Part shown: positions 15,302 through 21,954 of the stretch, piece by piece
How the letters are laid out: the number at the start of each line of letters is the position of its first letter
Position numbering within the stretch: the stretch's first letter is position 1
Source of the DNA: Pseudoduganella ginsengisoli
GTDB taxonomy: Bacteria > Pseudomonadota > Gammaproteobacteria > Burkholderiales > Burkholderiaceae_D
Assembly: GCF_009720865.1 (NCBI RefSeq)
Contig: NZ_WNLA01000035.1
Location: 1-38,155, forward strand
Reading direction: 5' to 3'
Length of the DNA stretch: 38,155 bases
The notes under the pieces: generated by a model
What the model was told of the DNA's origin: nothing
The model's database searches: none
The model's input: the letters and a program-made list of their open reading frames with translations, nothing else
Made by a program: the position numbers and the translations under genes

Positions 15302-15389
15302 TCCAAGCTAATTTGAATTTGTCCCTCTTGTTTTGCAAGTGCATAGTGGCCTCGCTGTCACTATTTACTGAAAATTAAAAGAGGGAATT

Positions 15390-17882
15390 ATGCGCAACCT
15401 GCCACGTCTCACTTTGCTGGCGCTCGCCAGCGCCGCCACCGTTGCCGCCTACGCATCGGAAGCAGACCACCGGGAATTCGAAGCCACGCTGCACGCGCCG
15501 TACCGGACGCAGGCGGCCGCCAACGCCGCCGACCGCGATGCACGCAGCTTTACGCTGGCCTTCAGCTATCCGCACGTGCAACAGCCGCAATCCGTGCATT
15601 GGCAACTGGAATTGATCACGCCAAACGGCGACGTGCTGCAACAGTGGAGCGGCGTCGAAGCGCTGCACCACGGTACCGTGCAAGTCAACGTCGACTGGGA
15701 TGGCCGCAGCGGCCGCGCCAGCCTGGCCGACGGCATTTACCAGGTGCGCCTGCGCGCGGTGTCGCTTGATGCGGCCGACAGCCCGGCCGGCGCCGCCGAC
15801 GTCGCCGTGCCCCAGGCATTGGCCCGCAAGGATGCGGAAGTCATTGAACAGGCGTGGGACTTGGCAATCGGCCAGGTGCAGGCGCCAGCGATGCCCGCCT
15901 TCAAAGCCATGCCGTCTGGCGCCAACAGCGCTGCCGCAGCCAAGGCGGCAAAGGCTGCCGATGGCGGCCAGCAGCGCACGCGCCAGGGCGCCGTGGCGGC
16001 CACCGCTTCCCTGCCTTACACGGTTTATTACGGCAACATGCACAGCCAAACCAACCACAGCGATGGCGGCGGCGAGCTGGCGTCGTGCACGGGGGCGCAG
16101 GCGCCGCAAAGCGCCGCCTACGGCCCCGCCGATGCTTACGCCTATGCAAAAGGCCGCGGCCTGGATTTCCTGATGGCGTCCGAGCACAACCACATGTATG
16201 ACGGCTCCGACAGCACCAATACGTCGGCCAGCCCTGCAACTGCCAAGGCGCTGTACCAGTCCGGCCTGACGGCGGCAGCCAACTACAACGCTGCCAACCC
16301 GTCGTTCCTGGGCATGTATGGCATGGAATGGGGCGTCATCAATAACGGCGGCCACCTGAACATCCTCAACGCCAATGAACTGGTGGGCTGGGAAAGCAAC
16401 AGCAGCGGCCAATTGCTGGCTGACACTTTTGTGGCAAAAAATGATTACGCATCGCTGTACACGCTGATGCGCCAGCGCGGCTGGGTCGGCCAATTCAACC
16501 ATCCGGAAAGCAGCGGCCAGTTCATCACCAATGGCGTCGCGCTGGGCTACACGGCCGATGGCGACCAGGCCATGGCGCTGTGCGAAGTGTTGAACACGTC
16601 CGCGTTTTCCACCAACACGACGGAATCGGAAACCGGCCGCAGCAATTACGAAAGCGCGTGCAAGAAAGCACTGGAAGCGGGTTTCCACGTGGCGTTTTCG
16701 TCGAACCAGGACAACCACTGCGCGAACTGGGGCGCGTCATACACCAACCGCACTGCCGTGCTGATCCCGGCCGGCACGGCGCTGACGCAGGCATCCATGC
16801 TGGAAGCCGTGCGCGCCCGCCGCGTCTTCGCCACCATGGATAAAACGTCGCAACTGGTGCTGACGGCCAATGGCCACATGATGGGCGAGCGCTTCAGCAA
16901 CAATGGCGCGCTGACCTTGACGGCCAACTTCGCCAGCACCAGCGGCAAGACCGCGTCCACCGTGCAGATATTCGAAGGCGTGCCAGGACGCAATGGCACT
17001 GTCACGCAACTGTCGTCGTCGGCATCCACCACGGTGACGCCGGCCAACGGCGAGCACTTCTACTATGCGAAAGTCACGCAGAACGACGGCAACATCCTGT
17101 GGTCGGCGCCCGTGTGGGTGACGCAGGGCGCGGGCGCCGCCGACACTACGCCGCCAACGGTCTCGGCTTCGTCGTCCGGCACCAGCGGCACCATCACGCT
17201 GTCGGCCAGCGCCAGCGATAACGTGGGCGTGACGAACGTGGAATTCTATGTGGACGGCGCCCTGAAAGGCAGCGCCAGCACGGCGCCCTACTCGCTGGCA
17301 TTCAATTCCACTACCGTGGCCAATGGCAGCCATACGCTGACGGCAAAAGCATATGATGCGGCAGGCAACAGCACGACGTCGGCCGGCGTGGCATTTTCCG
17401 TCAACAACGTCACGGCGCAGCAATTGATCGTCAACGGCGGCTTTGAATCAGGCGGCACGTCGTGGACCGCCACCAGCGGCGTGATTTCCAACGACGCCAG
17501 CGCGGCAGCGCGCACGGGCAGCTATAAAGCCTGGCTCAATGGCTATGGTTCGGCGCACACGGATACGCTGTACCAGCAAGTGGCGATCCCATCGACAGCT
17601 TCCACCGCCAGCCTGTCGTTCTGGCTGAAAGTATCGTCCGATGAAACCACGACCACGCAAGCGTATGACACGTTGAAAGTGCAAGTGCGCAATACCAGCG
17701 GCGCCGTGCTGGCCACCCTGGCCACGTACTCGAACTTGAACAAGGGCGCCAGCTACGTGCAGCGCACCTTCAACCTCGATGCGTACAAGGGACAAACCGT
17801 GCGCATTTACTTTGAAGGCATCGAAGGGTCGACGGTGCAGACGTCGTTCCTGATCGATGACGTAGCGGTCAACGTGCAGTAA
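15390..17882 (+). CDS. Secreted PHP-domain metallohydrolase-like protein with Ig-like and C-terminal adhesion-type modules
   Basis: The product is 830 aa. A signal peptide (1 to about 22) precedes a beta-rich domain (about 30-145), an Ala-rich linker, and a PHP/DUF3604-like domain (about 210-560) with MHSQTNHSDGGG (His218, Gln220, Asp225), ASEHNHMYDG, MEWGVI..GGHLNI, QFNHPE and QDNHCANWG motifs. The canonical PHP HxH is HxQ here, which I recall as the norm in this secreted subfamily. Next are an Ig-like domain (about 588-675, TTPPTVSAS...YDAAGN) and a C-terminal jelly-roll-like module (about 680-830, NGGFESG...FLIDDVAV), as found on secreted proteases. Metal-dependent phosphoesterase activity is likely but the substrate is unknown. 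AGAGGG precedes the ATG. Confidence 0.82.
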   Translation: MRNLPRLTLLALASAATVAAYASEADHREFEATLHAPYRTQAAANAADRDARSFTLAFSYPHVQQPQSVHWQLELITPNGDVLQQWSGVEALHHGTVQVNVDWDGRSGRASLADGIYQVRLRAVSLDAADSPAGAADVAVPQALARKDAEVIEQAWDLAIGQVQAPAMPAFKAMPSGANSAAAAKAAKAADGGQQRTRQGAVAATASLPYTVYYGNMHSQTNHSDGGGELASCTGAQAPQSAAYGPADAYAYAKGRGLDFLMASEHNHMYDGSDSTNTSASPATAKALYQSGLTAAANYNAANPSFLGMYGMEWGVINNGGHLNILNANELVGWESNSSGQLLADTFVAKNDYASLYTLMRQRGWVGQFNHPESSGQFITNGVALGYTADGDQAMALCEVLNTSAFSTNTTESETGRSNYESACKKALEAGFHVAFSSNQDNHCANWGASYTNRTAVLIPAGTALTQASMLEAVRARRVFATMDKTSQLVLTANGHMMGERFSNNGALTLTANFASTSGKTASTVQIFEGVPGRNGTVTQLSSSASTTVTPANGEHFYYAKVTQNDGNILWSAPVWVTQGAGAADTTPPTVSASSSGTSGTITLSASASDNVGVTNVEFYVDGALKGSASTAPYSLAFNSTTVANGSHTLTAKAYDAAGNSTTSAGVAFSVNNVTAQQLIVNGGFESGGTSWTATSGVISNDASAAARTGSYKAWLNGYGSAHTDTLYQQVAIPSTASTASLSFWLKVSSDETTTTQAYDTLKVQVRNTSGAVLATLATYSNLNKGASYVQRTFNLDAYKGQTVRIYFEGIEGSTVQTSFLIDDVAVNVQ

Positions 17883-17891
17883 GCCTGTCCA

Positions 17892-17917
17892 GCGGTGGCC
17901 GGCCCCGGCCACCGCTA
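17892..17917 (+). terminator. Hairpin terminator after the PHP-protein gene
   Basis: A 10-bp stem AGCGGTGGCC/GGCCACCGCT encloses a GGCCCC loop 9 nt after the stop codon. The following T content is weak. Confidence 0.65.
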
Positions 17918-18026
17918 CTTACTTTCATGATGATTTCCCGGTGATTCTCTGTCACCATTGCTTTCCCAAAAGGAATTTTGTGACATAATTGTAGCTGTAT
18001 AGTCAGCATCAGTGCGCAGGGTTTTC

Positions 18027-18485
18027 ATGTCTCACCATTACGATCCCATCGAATTGCTAGAGTTGTTGGACTGGCAAGTCGAAACCAGTTTACGGCACAT
18101 CGCCGGAACCGTTATTACGGGTCTTCTGGCCGGGTGCCTGATCGTGTTTGGCGAGCACAGCCTGGAACGCGCACGGCCATTGTTTAGCGTGATCGACCAG
18201 AATTACGGCATGTGGCAAAACGGCTTTGGCTTTGTCACCATCCTGATTGGTTTCGTGTGGGTGGCTGCCATGATGCAAAAGGTCAATTTGTACCTGGATT
18301 GTGTGCGCAAGCGCAATGTGCAGCAGCGGGTGGTCGACCAGCTCCGCGCCAAAGAAGCCGCGCAGGAAGAACGCCGCCGCCAGCGTGAACAGGAACGGGC
18401 TGAACGCGAAGCGCTGGCCAATGAACCGGCACTGGCCGGCGGCGCCATGCGCAAGCGTGATGGCAGCAACCGCTTCGACTATTAA
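18027..18485 (+). CDS. Hypothetical inner-membrane protein with coiled-coil tail (152 aa)
   Basis: The product has two membrane spans (about residues 22-42 and 70-92) and a highly charged C-terminal helix (RAKEAAQEERRRQREQERAEREAL) that should be cytoplasmic. I do not recognise a family. ATG at 18027 has AGGG 6 nt upstream; a GTG at 18012 is an alternative. A TATAGT -10 candidate lies at 17998-18003. It converges on the PanT-like gene with an 8-nt gap and may be part of the accessory patch. Confidence 0.65.
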   Translation: MSHHYDPIELLELLDWQVETSLRHIAGTVITGLLAGCLIVFGEHSLERARPLFSVIDQNYGMWQNGFGFVTILIGFVWVAAMMQKVNLYLDCVRKRNVQQRVVDQLRAKEAAQEERRRQREQERAEREALANEPALAGGAMRKRDGSNRFDY

Positions 18486-18493
18486 ATTTCTGA

Positions 18494-18883
18494 TTATTTC
18501 TTGCTGGCTGCGCCGAAAATAAAACTCAGCGCGGCAGTTATCAAGCCGATCAACCCTTTACGGGTTTCCGCCAATTCCGCATTTCCCGGAAAAAACAAGG
18601 TCACGATCACGCCGACCAGCGACACACCGACGACGGCGCCCGCGATATTGGTCGATGCGGCGTTGCTGGAACCAAAGAAGCGGCCCAATACGCCAAGGTT
18701 TTGGCGGTTTTGTTCCAGCTGGAATGTGGCGCTGGAGCGCCGGTAAAATTCCGCTTCTTCCTGCGCCGTGACATTGGCCGATGGCGCCTGGGTCGGCTCC
18801 GCGCTGGCGTCGATCGTGACGGACGCAATTGAAGGCGGCGCGCCCGGCGCTTCGGCCGGTGCTGGCTGAGTAGGAATCGTCAA
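18494..18883 (-). CDS. Two-TM small protein overlapping a Panacea gene; candidate PanT membrane toxin
   Basis: The product is 129 aa: a disordered Pro/Ala-rich N-terminus (about 1-40), an amphipathic helix (EEAEFYRRSSATFQLEQNRQ), then two membrane spans (about 79-98 and 110-126) ending in KK. The start is TTG 18883, which overlaps the upstream stop as TTGA, with AAAGGA about 10 nt before it; the two genes must be co-translated. Panacea-domain antitoxins are known to sit beside diverse toxins, including small membrane-disrupting ones, so a toxin role is plausible. I see no sequence motif that proves it. Confidence 0.55.
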   Translation of the reverse strand: MTIPTQPAPAEAPGAPPSIASVTIDASAEPTQAPSANVTAQEEAEFYRRSSATFQLEQNRQNLGVLGRFFGSSNAASTNIAGAVVGVSLVGVIVTLFFPGNAELAETRKGLIGLITAALSFIFGAASKK

Positions 18884-19371
18884 GACTGATGGGTCCTTTG
18901 CTGGGCAGTGTCGGCCGCCTGTTTGAAATGGCGCACGATAGTTTCAACCGGGATTCCGGCATTGCGCACGCCGGCCGCGGCTTTCCACGTCAAGTCCCAT
19001 GGGCTGCCCAGCGCATGCGTCATTTCCGACAGGCGGATGCCCGTAAACTGGCCGTATTGCTTCCACACGTTGTCGAGGAACTGGCGCAATTCCGTATCGG
19101 CCGGCGGCGGCACTTCGTTGCCGTCCTCGGCAGCCTTGCTGTCGATTTCCGCACTGCCGTAGCGTTTGAATTCGTGGTACAGCGATGGAATCACGGGGCC
19201 ATACGGCCACGCTTCGACAGCTTCATCAATCAGTGGCTGGCCGGTATAGCCGGCATACCAGCCGTTCGCGTAATACACGAGCTTTTGCAGCTTCATCGGC
19301 GTAATACCCTGCCCGCTGGCTCGCGCCAGGTCGAGAAAGTAATTGGCAATGGCTTTGGGGCTGTACAGCAT
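18880..19371 (-). CDS. Panacea-domain protein (SocA/GepA-like), candidate PanA antitoxin
   Basis: The product is 163 aa. SPKAIANYFLDLA...ITPMKLQKLVYYANGWYAG, then AWPYGPVIPSLYHEFKRYG and LDNVWKQYGQFTGIRLSEMTH..SPWDLTW, is the full Panacea (DUF4065) signature. The domain occurs in proteolysis adaptors such as SocA and in the hyperpromiscuous PanA antitoxins. There is no attached HTH, so a stand-alone Panacea protein. ATG at 19371 is clear; the ribosome-binding site is weak (GGAA). It is first in a two-gene operon with the two-TM protein, overlapping it by 4 nt. Antitoxin before toxin is a common TA order. Confidence 0.85.
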   Translation of the reverse strand: MLYSPKAIANYFLDLARASGQGITPMKLQKLVYYANGWYAGYTGQPLIDEAVEAWPYGPVIPSLYHEFKRYGSAEIDSKAAEDGNEVPPPADTELRQFLDNVWKQYGQFTGIRLSEMTHALGSPWDLTWKAAAGVRNAGIPVETIVRHFKQAADTAQQRTHQS

Positions 19372-19399
19372 GGCACGGTTCCGGTATGGGTTAATGGAC

Positions 19400-19428
19400 A
19401 GTTTAACACTGGGTGTTCATACAGCCAA
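19400..19428 (-). promoter_or_regulatory. Promoter of the Panacea operon with a small dyad
   Basis: Read leftwards: -35 TTGGCT (19428-19423), 17-bp spacer, -10 TAAACT (19405-19400). The dyad AACAC-TGG-GTGTT (19405-19417) sits in the spacer and could be an operator. Confidence 0.45.
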
Positions 19429-19494
19429 ATACAAGTACGCGCGGCCGGCGCACAGCGTGCTAGACTGGCATCACACGCTTTCATGGGAGGACTT

Positions 19495-19710
19495 ATGGCA
19501 GCAGCACACGACACCTATACCCGCCAGCAAGGCATGCGGAAAACCTACGACGTGGATTTCACCAGCATGCGCTACACGATTTCGCTGGACGGCAAAACGT
19601 TGAAGCAGGTAGAACTACCGCTCGACATGCTGGCAGCGTGCGGTGGCGAAGCCAGCTGGAAGATGGCGGTGGCCGACATTGAAAATTTGCGGGGCATGAC
19701 GGAGCATTGA
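19495..19710 (+). CDS. Hypothetical protein (71 aa)
   Basis: The ATG at 19495 has a strong GGGAGGA site 3-4 nt upstream, and an extended -10 candidate (TG-C-TAGACT) lies at 19458-19466. The soluble product has a beta-strand centre (RYTISLDGKTLKQVELPLDML) and a short C-terminal helix. No family is recognised. It is divergent from the Panacea operon and followed by a hairpin. Confidence 0.62.
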   Translation: MAAAHDTYTRQQGMRKTYDVDFTSMRYTISLDGKTLKQVELPLDMLAACGGEASWKMAVADIENLRGMTEH

Positions 19711-19734
19711 ACGCGGTCAAATAACGCGTCATTG

Positions 19735-19752
19735 GGGCAGCGAACGCTGCCC
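19735..19752. terminator. Hairpin between the 71-aa gene and the Xre gene
   Basis: GGGCAGC/GCTGCCC with a GAAC loop, then TTATTGTTT. It could serve both convergent genes; the T-tract is weak. Confidence 0.5.
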
Positions 19753-19771
19753 TTATTGTTTAGTGAACTTG

Positions 19772-20011
19772 TTAAAAGTCCAGTTGTTCAGGAAGGATGC
19801 CCATGCCAGCTCCCAGCTCGGATAACGTTTGCGGACGCAAGCGGCCACTGCTTTCCTGCCTGGCATATGAAGGTTGAGAAATCCGCAGGCGCTGTGCGAC
19901 TTCAGCTTGCGTCAATTGCAAATATTCGCGCCACGCGCGTGCCGGCGTGGCGCCATCCACTGTCGCGCTGATGACTTCATGCGGAATCAACGTTCGCTCT
20001 TGTTCAAACAT
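19772..20011 (-). CDS. Xre-type HTH antitoxin-like protein, apparently N-terminally truncated
   Basis: The product is 79 aa with the pattern IPHEVISATV..ATPARAWREYLQLTQAEVAQRLRISQPSYARQE, seen in HTH antitoxins of about 100-120 aa. Those carry an extra N-terminal strand region. Here the frame upstream continues for nine codons (ending AEYLRM, which fits the family) before TAG at 20041-20039, so the front of the gene seems lost at about 20040, next to a decayed transporter fragment. No toxin gene is adjacent. It could still bind DNA. No good ribosome-binding site is seen before ATG 20011. Confidence 0.6.
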   Translation of the reverse strand: MFEQERTLIPHEVISATVDGATPARAWREYLQLTQAEVAQRLRISQPSYARQESSGRLRPQTLSELGAGMGILPEQLDF

Positions 20012-20034
20012 GCGCAGATATTCGGCAGTGGCAA

Positions 20035-20263
20035 GTGCCTATGCCGCTGAGCCGCACGGTGACGCTGTTTGCGCAAGCCAGCGGAGGCGCAGCCCGACCC
20101 GCAACTGCGCCGCGCCGCCATCTTGATGGCAGCGATGCCGATGATGAGCATTTACCCCATCGTGGCCCAAGCCTACGGGCTGGAAAACCGCAGCGCCGCA
20201 GCGCTGGTGCTGACCACCAGCGCGTCGTTTGTCACGCTGAGCGTGCTGTTGTGGCTGGGCTGA
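20035..20263 (+). pseudogene. Remnant of an AEC (auxin efflux carrier-type) transporter
   Basis: The last 50 codons (RRAAILMAAMPMMSIYPIVAQAYGLENRSAAALVLTTSASFVTLSVLLWLG) match the C-terminal end of AEC permeases. A short matching piece just upstream, PLSRTVTLFA, lies in another frame, so a deletion and frameshift separate them (about 20070-20095), and the remaining 250 or so residues are absent. The break coincides with the truncated front of the Xre gene on the other strand. It is not functional as a transporter. Confidence 0.6.
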
Positions 20264-20269
20264 GGGCCG

Positions 20270-20671
20270 TTACGAAAACTGCTGCTCCGACCAGACCAGG
20301 TTCCACAGGTGGCCATCGAGGTCTTCGAAACCCTGGTCGTACATGAAGCCGTGATCTTCCGGCGGGTGCGGCGTGGTGCCGCCTGCGGCAAGCGCCTTGG
20401 CAATCAGGCTGTCCACTTCTTCGCGGCTCTCGCAGCTCAGGCAGATCACCACTTCGTTGGCCTCTTTTGCCTTGGCGACAGGCTTGTTGATGAGCGACTG
20501 GAAAAACGGTTCCGTTGACAGCACGGCGTGGATGCTGCCGTCGACGATATTCATGAACAGCGCGTTGTCGTTGCTGAATTGCGGGTTGAACGTAAAGCCG
20601 AGGGCGGAAAAGAAGGCTTGGGATTTGTTCAAGTCTTTGACGGGCAGGTTGAAGATGATTTGTTTGTGCAT
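20270..20671 (-). CDS. VOC-superfamily (glyoxalase/bleomycin-resistance-like) protein
   Basis: The product is 133 aa, the normal length for a single VOC unit: two beta-alpha-beta-beta-beta modules, beginning IIFNLPVKDLNKSQAFFSALGFTFN and ending DPDG-like DLDGHLWNLVW. It resembles the YaeR/PhnB-like lactoylglutathione lyase relatives of unknown substrate. ATG at 20671 has GGAGA upstream; longer readings run into the higBA promoter region. Confidence 0.85.
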   Translation of the reverse strand: MHKQIIFNLPVKDLNKSQAFFSALGFTFNPQFSNDNALFMNIVDGSIHAVLSTEPFFQSLINKPVAKAKEANEVVICLSCESREEVDSLIAKALAAGGTTPHPPEDHGFMYDQGFEDLDGHLWNLVWSEQQFS

Positions 20672-20862
20672 GATGTCTCCATAGGAAGATGAGGGGGTGC
20701 ATCTTGACGACGGATGATGATGCATGAAATCGACGGGGGTGCGGGAAAAAGTTGGCGGTGTGGGCTGCGTTGCAATCAAGATGCTAGAAGTTGAGCGCCC
20801 TTCATAAACCACTTCCTTATCTCCGTTACCTTTGCCTGAATGCCCCAATAACAACGCGCGAA

Positions 20863-20891
20863 TTGAAAAACATACGTAGCTAACGTACACT
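20863..20891 (+). promoter_or_regulatory. higBA promoter with overlapping dyad
   Basis: The -35 TTGAAA (20863-20868), 17-bp spacer and -10 TACACT (20886-20891) are near consensus. The inverted repeat TACGT-AGCTA-ACGTA (20873-20887) overlaps the -10, as expected for autorepression by a HigA-type antitoxin. The start point would fall at about 20898, so translation from ATG 20900 would be leaderless. Confidence 0.6.
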
Positions 20892-20899
20892 TTATGCCT

Positions 20900-21237
20900 A
20901 TGGATGCTATCTTTGTTGAGCTTCCAGCCTTTGAGCGGCACCGGGAAGACTACCTCAGTGATGAATCGTTCAGGCAGTTGCAACAAATGCTCCTGAAGAA
21001 CCCACGTGCGGGCGACGTCATCGAAGGCACGGCGGACTACGCAAAGTCAGGTTTCTTGAATGGCGCAGGCGAAAAGGAAAACGCGGTGGCATCCGCATAA
21101 TTTATTACTGGTGGGTCAGCGAAACGCAATTCTTACTGTTCACCGTGTATGACAAGGACGAAGCGACGGATTTAACGCCTCAGCAGAAGAAAGTATTGAA
21201 AGCGCTGCTGGAACGCGAACTCAGTGAAAGGTCTTGA
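20900..21237 (+). pseudogene. higB: HigB2-type (RelE superfamily) toxin, disrupted by a -1 frameshift
   Basis: The first 45 codons (MDAIFVELPAFERHREDYLSD..., GDVIEGT) match HigB2-like mRNA interferases. At 21031-21034 the frame shifts: the expected GTGGLRK reads through only if one base (probably a G in GGCACGGCGG) is restored. Downstream, the other frame continues as LRKVRFLEWRRRKGKRGGIRIIYYWW...LFTVYDKDE and ends at TGA 21235-21237. Unrepaired, translation ends at 21098-21100 with a false tail and no catalytic C-terminal half. ATG 20900 is chosen over 20894 to match the family start. No slippery heptamer suggests programmed frameshifting; a sequencing error is possible. Confidence 0.82.
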
Positions 21238-21239
21238 AC

Positions 21240-21557
21240 GTGAATGCAAAGCGCGATATTTTTGCCGAACTTGTTGAAGGATTTGACGCATTAGAAGCGG
21301 AGCGCGAAGGTAAGAAGACGCTTCGGCGCCATAAGGTCGAAGTTCGCGAAGTGGCTCCCGTTACGCCGGCTGAGTTGGTGTCGCTGCGTAATAACCTTGG
21401 TATGTCACGCCCGGTAATGGCACGCTATCTGCGCATCAATGATCGAACCTTGGAAAATTGGGAGCAAGGAAGGAGTAAACCAAATGACCAAGCTTGTACG
21501 CTGATTCGGCTGGTCGAGAAGTATCCGGACATGCTGGAGCGATTGGCTAGTGTTTAG
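21240..21557 (+). CDS. higA: HigA2-type antitoxin (Xre HTH)
   Basis: The product is 105 aa. RDIFAELVEGFDALEAEREGKKTLRRHKVE is the toxin-wrapping N-terminal part, and the HTH follows (about 45-100; LRNNLGMSRPVMARYLRINDRTLENWEQGRSKP), closely resembling Vibrio HigA2. GTG at 21240 is chosen for its spacing to AAAGG (8 nt); TTG 21234, overlapping the toxin stop as TTGA, is the alternative. It would neutralise HigB and repress the operon. With the toxin gene broken, it may persist as an orphan antitoxin/regulator. Confidence 0.87.
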   Translation: MNAKRDIFAELVEGFDALEAEREGKKTLRRHKVEVREVAPVTPAELVSLRNNLGMSRPVMARYLRINDRTLENWEQGRSKPNDQACTLIRLVEKYPDMLERLASV

Positions 21558-21559
21558 GG

Positions 21560-21591
21560 CAGCTTGCGGATCGCTGCGCTGCCGCAAGCTG
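21560..21591 (+). terminator. Hairpin after higA
   Basis: A 10-bp stem CAGCTTGCGG/CCGCAAGCTG with a 12-nt loop starts 3 nt after the higA stop. No T-tract follows, so termination efficiency is uncertain. Confidence 0.5.
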
Positions 21592-21610
21592 ACGGCCACT
21601 GCAAATTAGT

Positions 21611-21730
21611 GCGCGCCCACGGCGCGCAACGCTGCCCGCGCAGCGGGCAGCAGCCAGAGGATTCGAAGAGGTACGCGCGTAGTACGCGCGAGACCTTCGA
21701 ATCTCACCCGCAAGGCGCGCAGGCGCCTTG
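21611..21730. repeat. Cluster of tight GC-rich hairpins
   Basis: Four perfect or nested dyads in 120 bp: GCGCGCC-CAC-GGCGCGC (21611-21627), GCTGCCCGC-GCA-GCGGGCAGC (21631-21651), GATTCGAAG...CTTCGAATC (21660-21703) enclosing CGCGCGTA-G-TACGCGCG (21674-21690), and CAAGGCGC-GCAG-GCGCCTTG (21711-21730). No gene is seen here. Confidence 0.75.
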
Positions 21731-21732
21731 CT

Positions 21733-21795
21733 CGTTTCCGCCAAGAAATAAAAAAAGCCGCTTTGGGCGGCTTGTTTTATTTCTTGGCGGAAACG
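21733..21795. repeat. 21-bp perfect inverted repeat of the tRNA-Ser 3' end flanking a terminator
   Basis: Positions 21733-21753 are the exact reverse complement of 21775-21795. The right arm is the last 11 nt of tRNA-Ser plus downstream flank; the left arm is an inverted copy. Further left, TTCGAATCTCACC (21696-21708) also copies the tRNA T-arm, separated from the left arm by a 24-nt hairpin insert (21709-21732). Confidence 0.85.
21755..21773 (-). terminator. Bidirectional terminator of tRNA-Ser
   Basis: AAGCCGC/GCGGCTT stem with a TTTGG loop; read leftwards it is followed by a T-run (21756-21750), so it terminates the tRNA transcript. Read rightwards it is followed by GTTTTATTTC and may also act on higBA transcripts. 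Confidence 0.8.
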
Positions 21796-21874
21796 GTGAG
21801 ATTCGAACTCACGAACGGGTTCCCCCGTCGACAGTTTTCAAGACTGTTGCCTTCAACCACTCGGCCACGTTTCC
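21785..21874 (-). tRNA. tRNA-Ser (anticodon UGA)
   Basis: A 90-nt class II tRNA. The acceptor GGAAACG pairs with CGTTTCC, and the CCA end is encoded. The anticodon loop CUUGAAA gives UGA, reading UCA and other UCN codons. There is a long variable arm (CGACGGGGGAACCCGUUCG region) and a T-loop GUUCGAAUC. It is followed by the terminator and inverted repeat described separately, and is the boundary of the accessory patch on its left. Confidence 0.96.
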
Positions 21875-21926
21875 TTGATACGAGCGCTTGCACAAAGCTG
21901 ATCCTGTGCATCGCAAGAACGGCAGC

Positions 21927-21954
21927 ATTATACAGGGACTTGCCCCGGAGTCCA
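21927..21954 (-). promoter_or_regulatory. tRNA-Ser promoter
   Basis: Read leftwards: -35 TGGACT (21954-21949), 16-bp spacer, perfect -10 TATAAT (21932-21927). It overlaps the stop codon of the GGDEF-EAL gene; the leader before the tRNA is about 45 nt. Confidence 0.65.

Noticed and set aside
21026..21040. Programmed ribosomal frameshift in higB
   Set aside because: No slippery heptamer (A/T-rich) occurs at the shift point; the site is GGCACGGCGG. A deletion or sequencing error is simpler.
21560..21730. CRISPR array
   Set aside because: The repeats are different palindromes with tiny loops, not regularly spaced direct repeats, and no cas genes are present.
21696..21795. tRNA-Ser 3' end copies as attL/attR of an integrated island
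   Set aside because: Integrase att duplications are direct repeats and no integrase gene is present; this copy is inverted.
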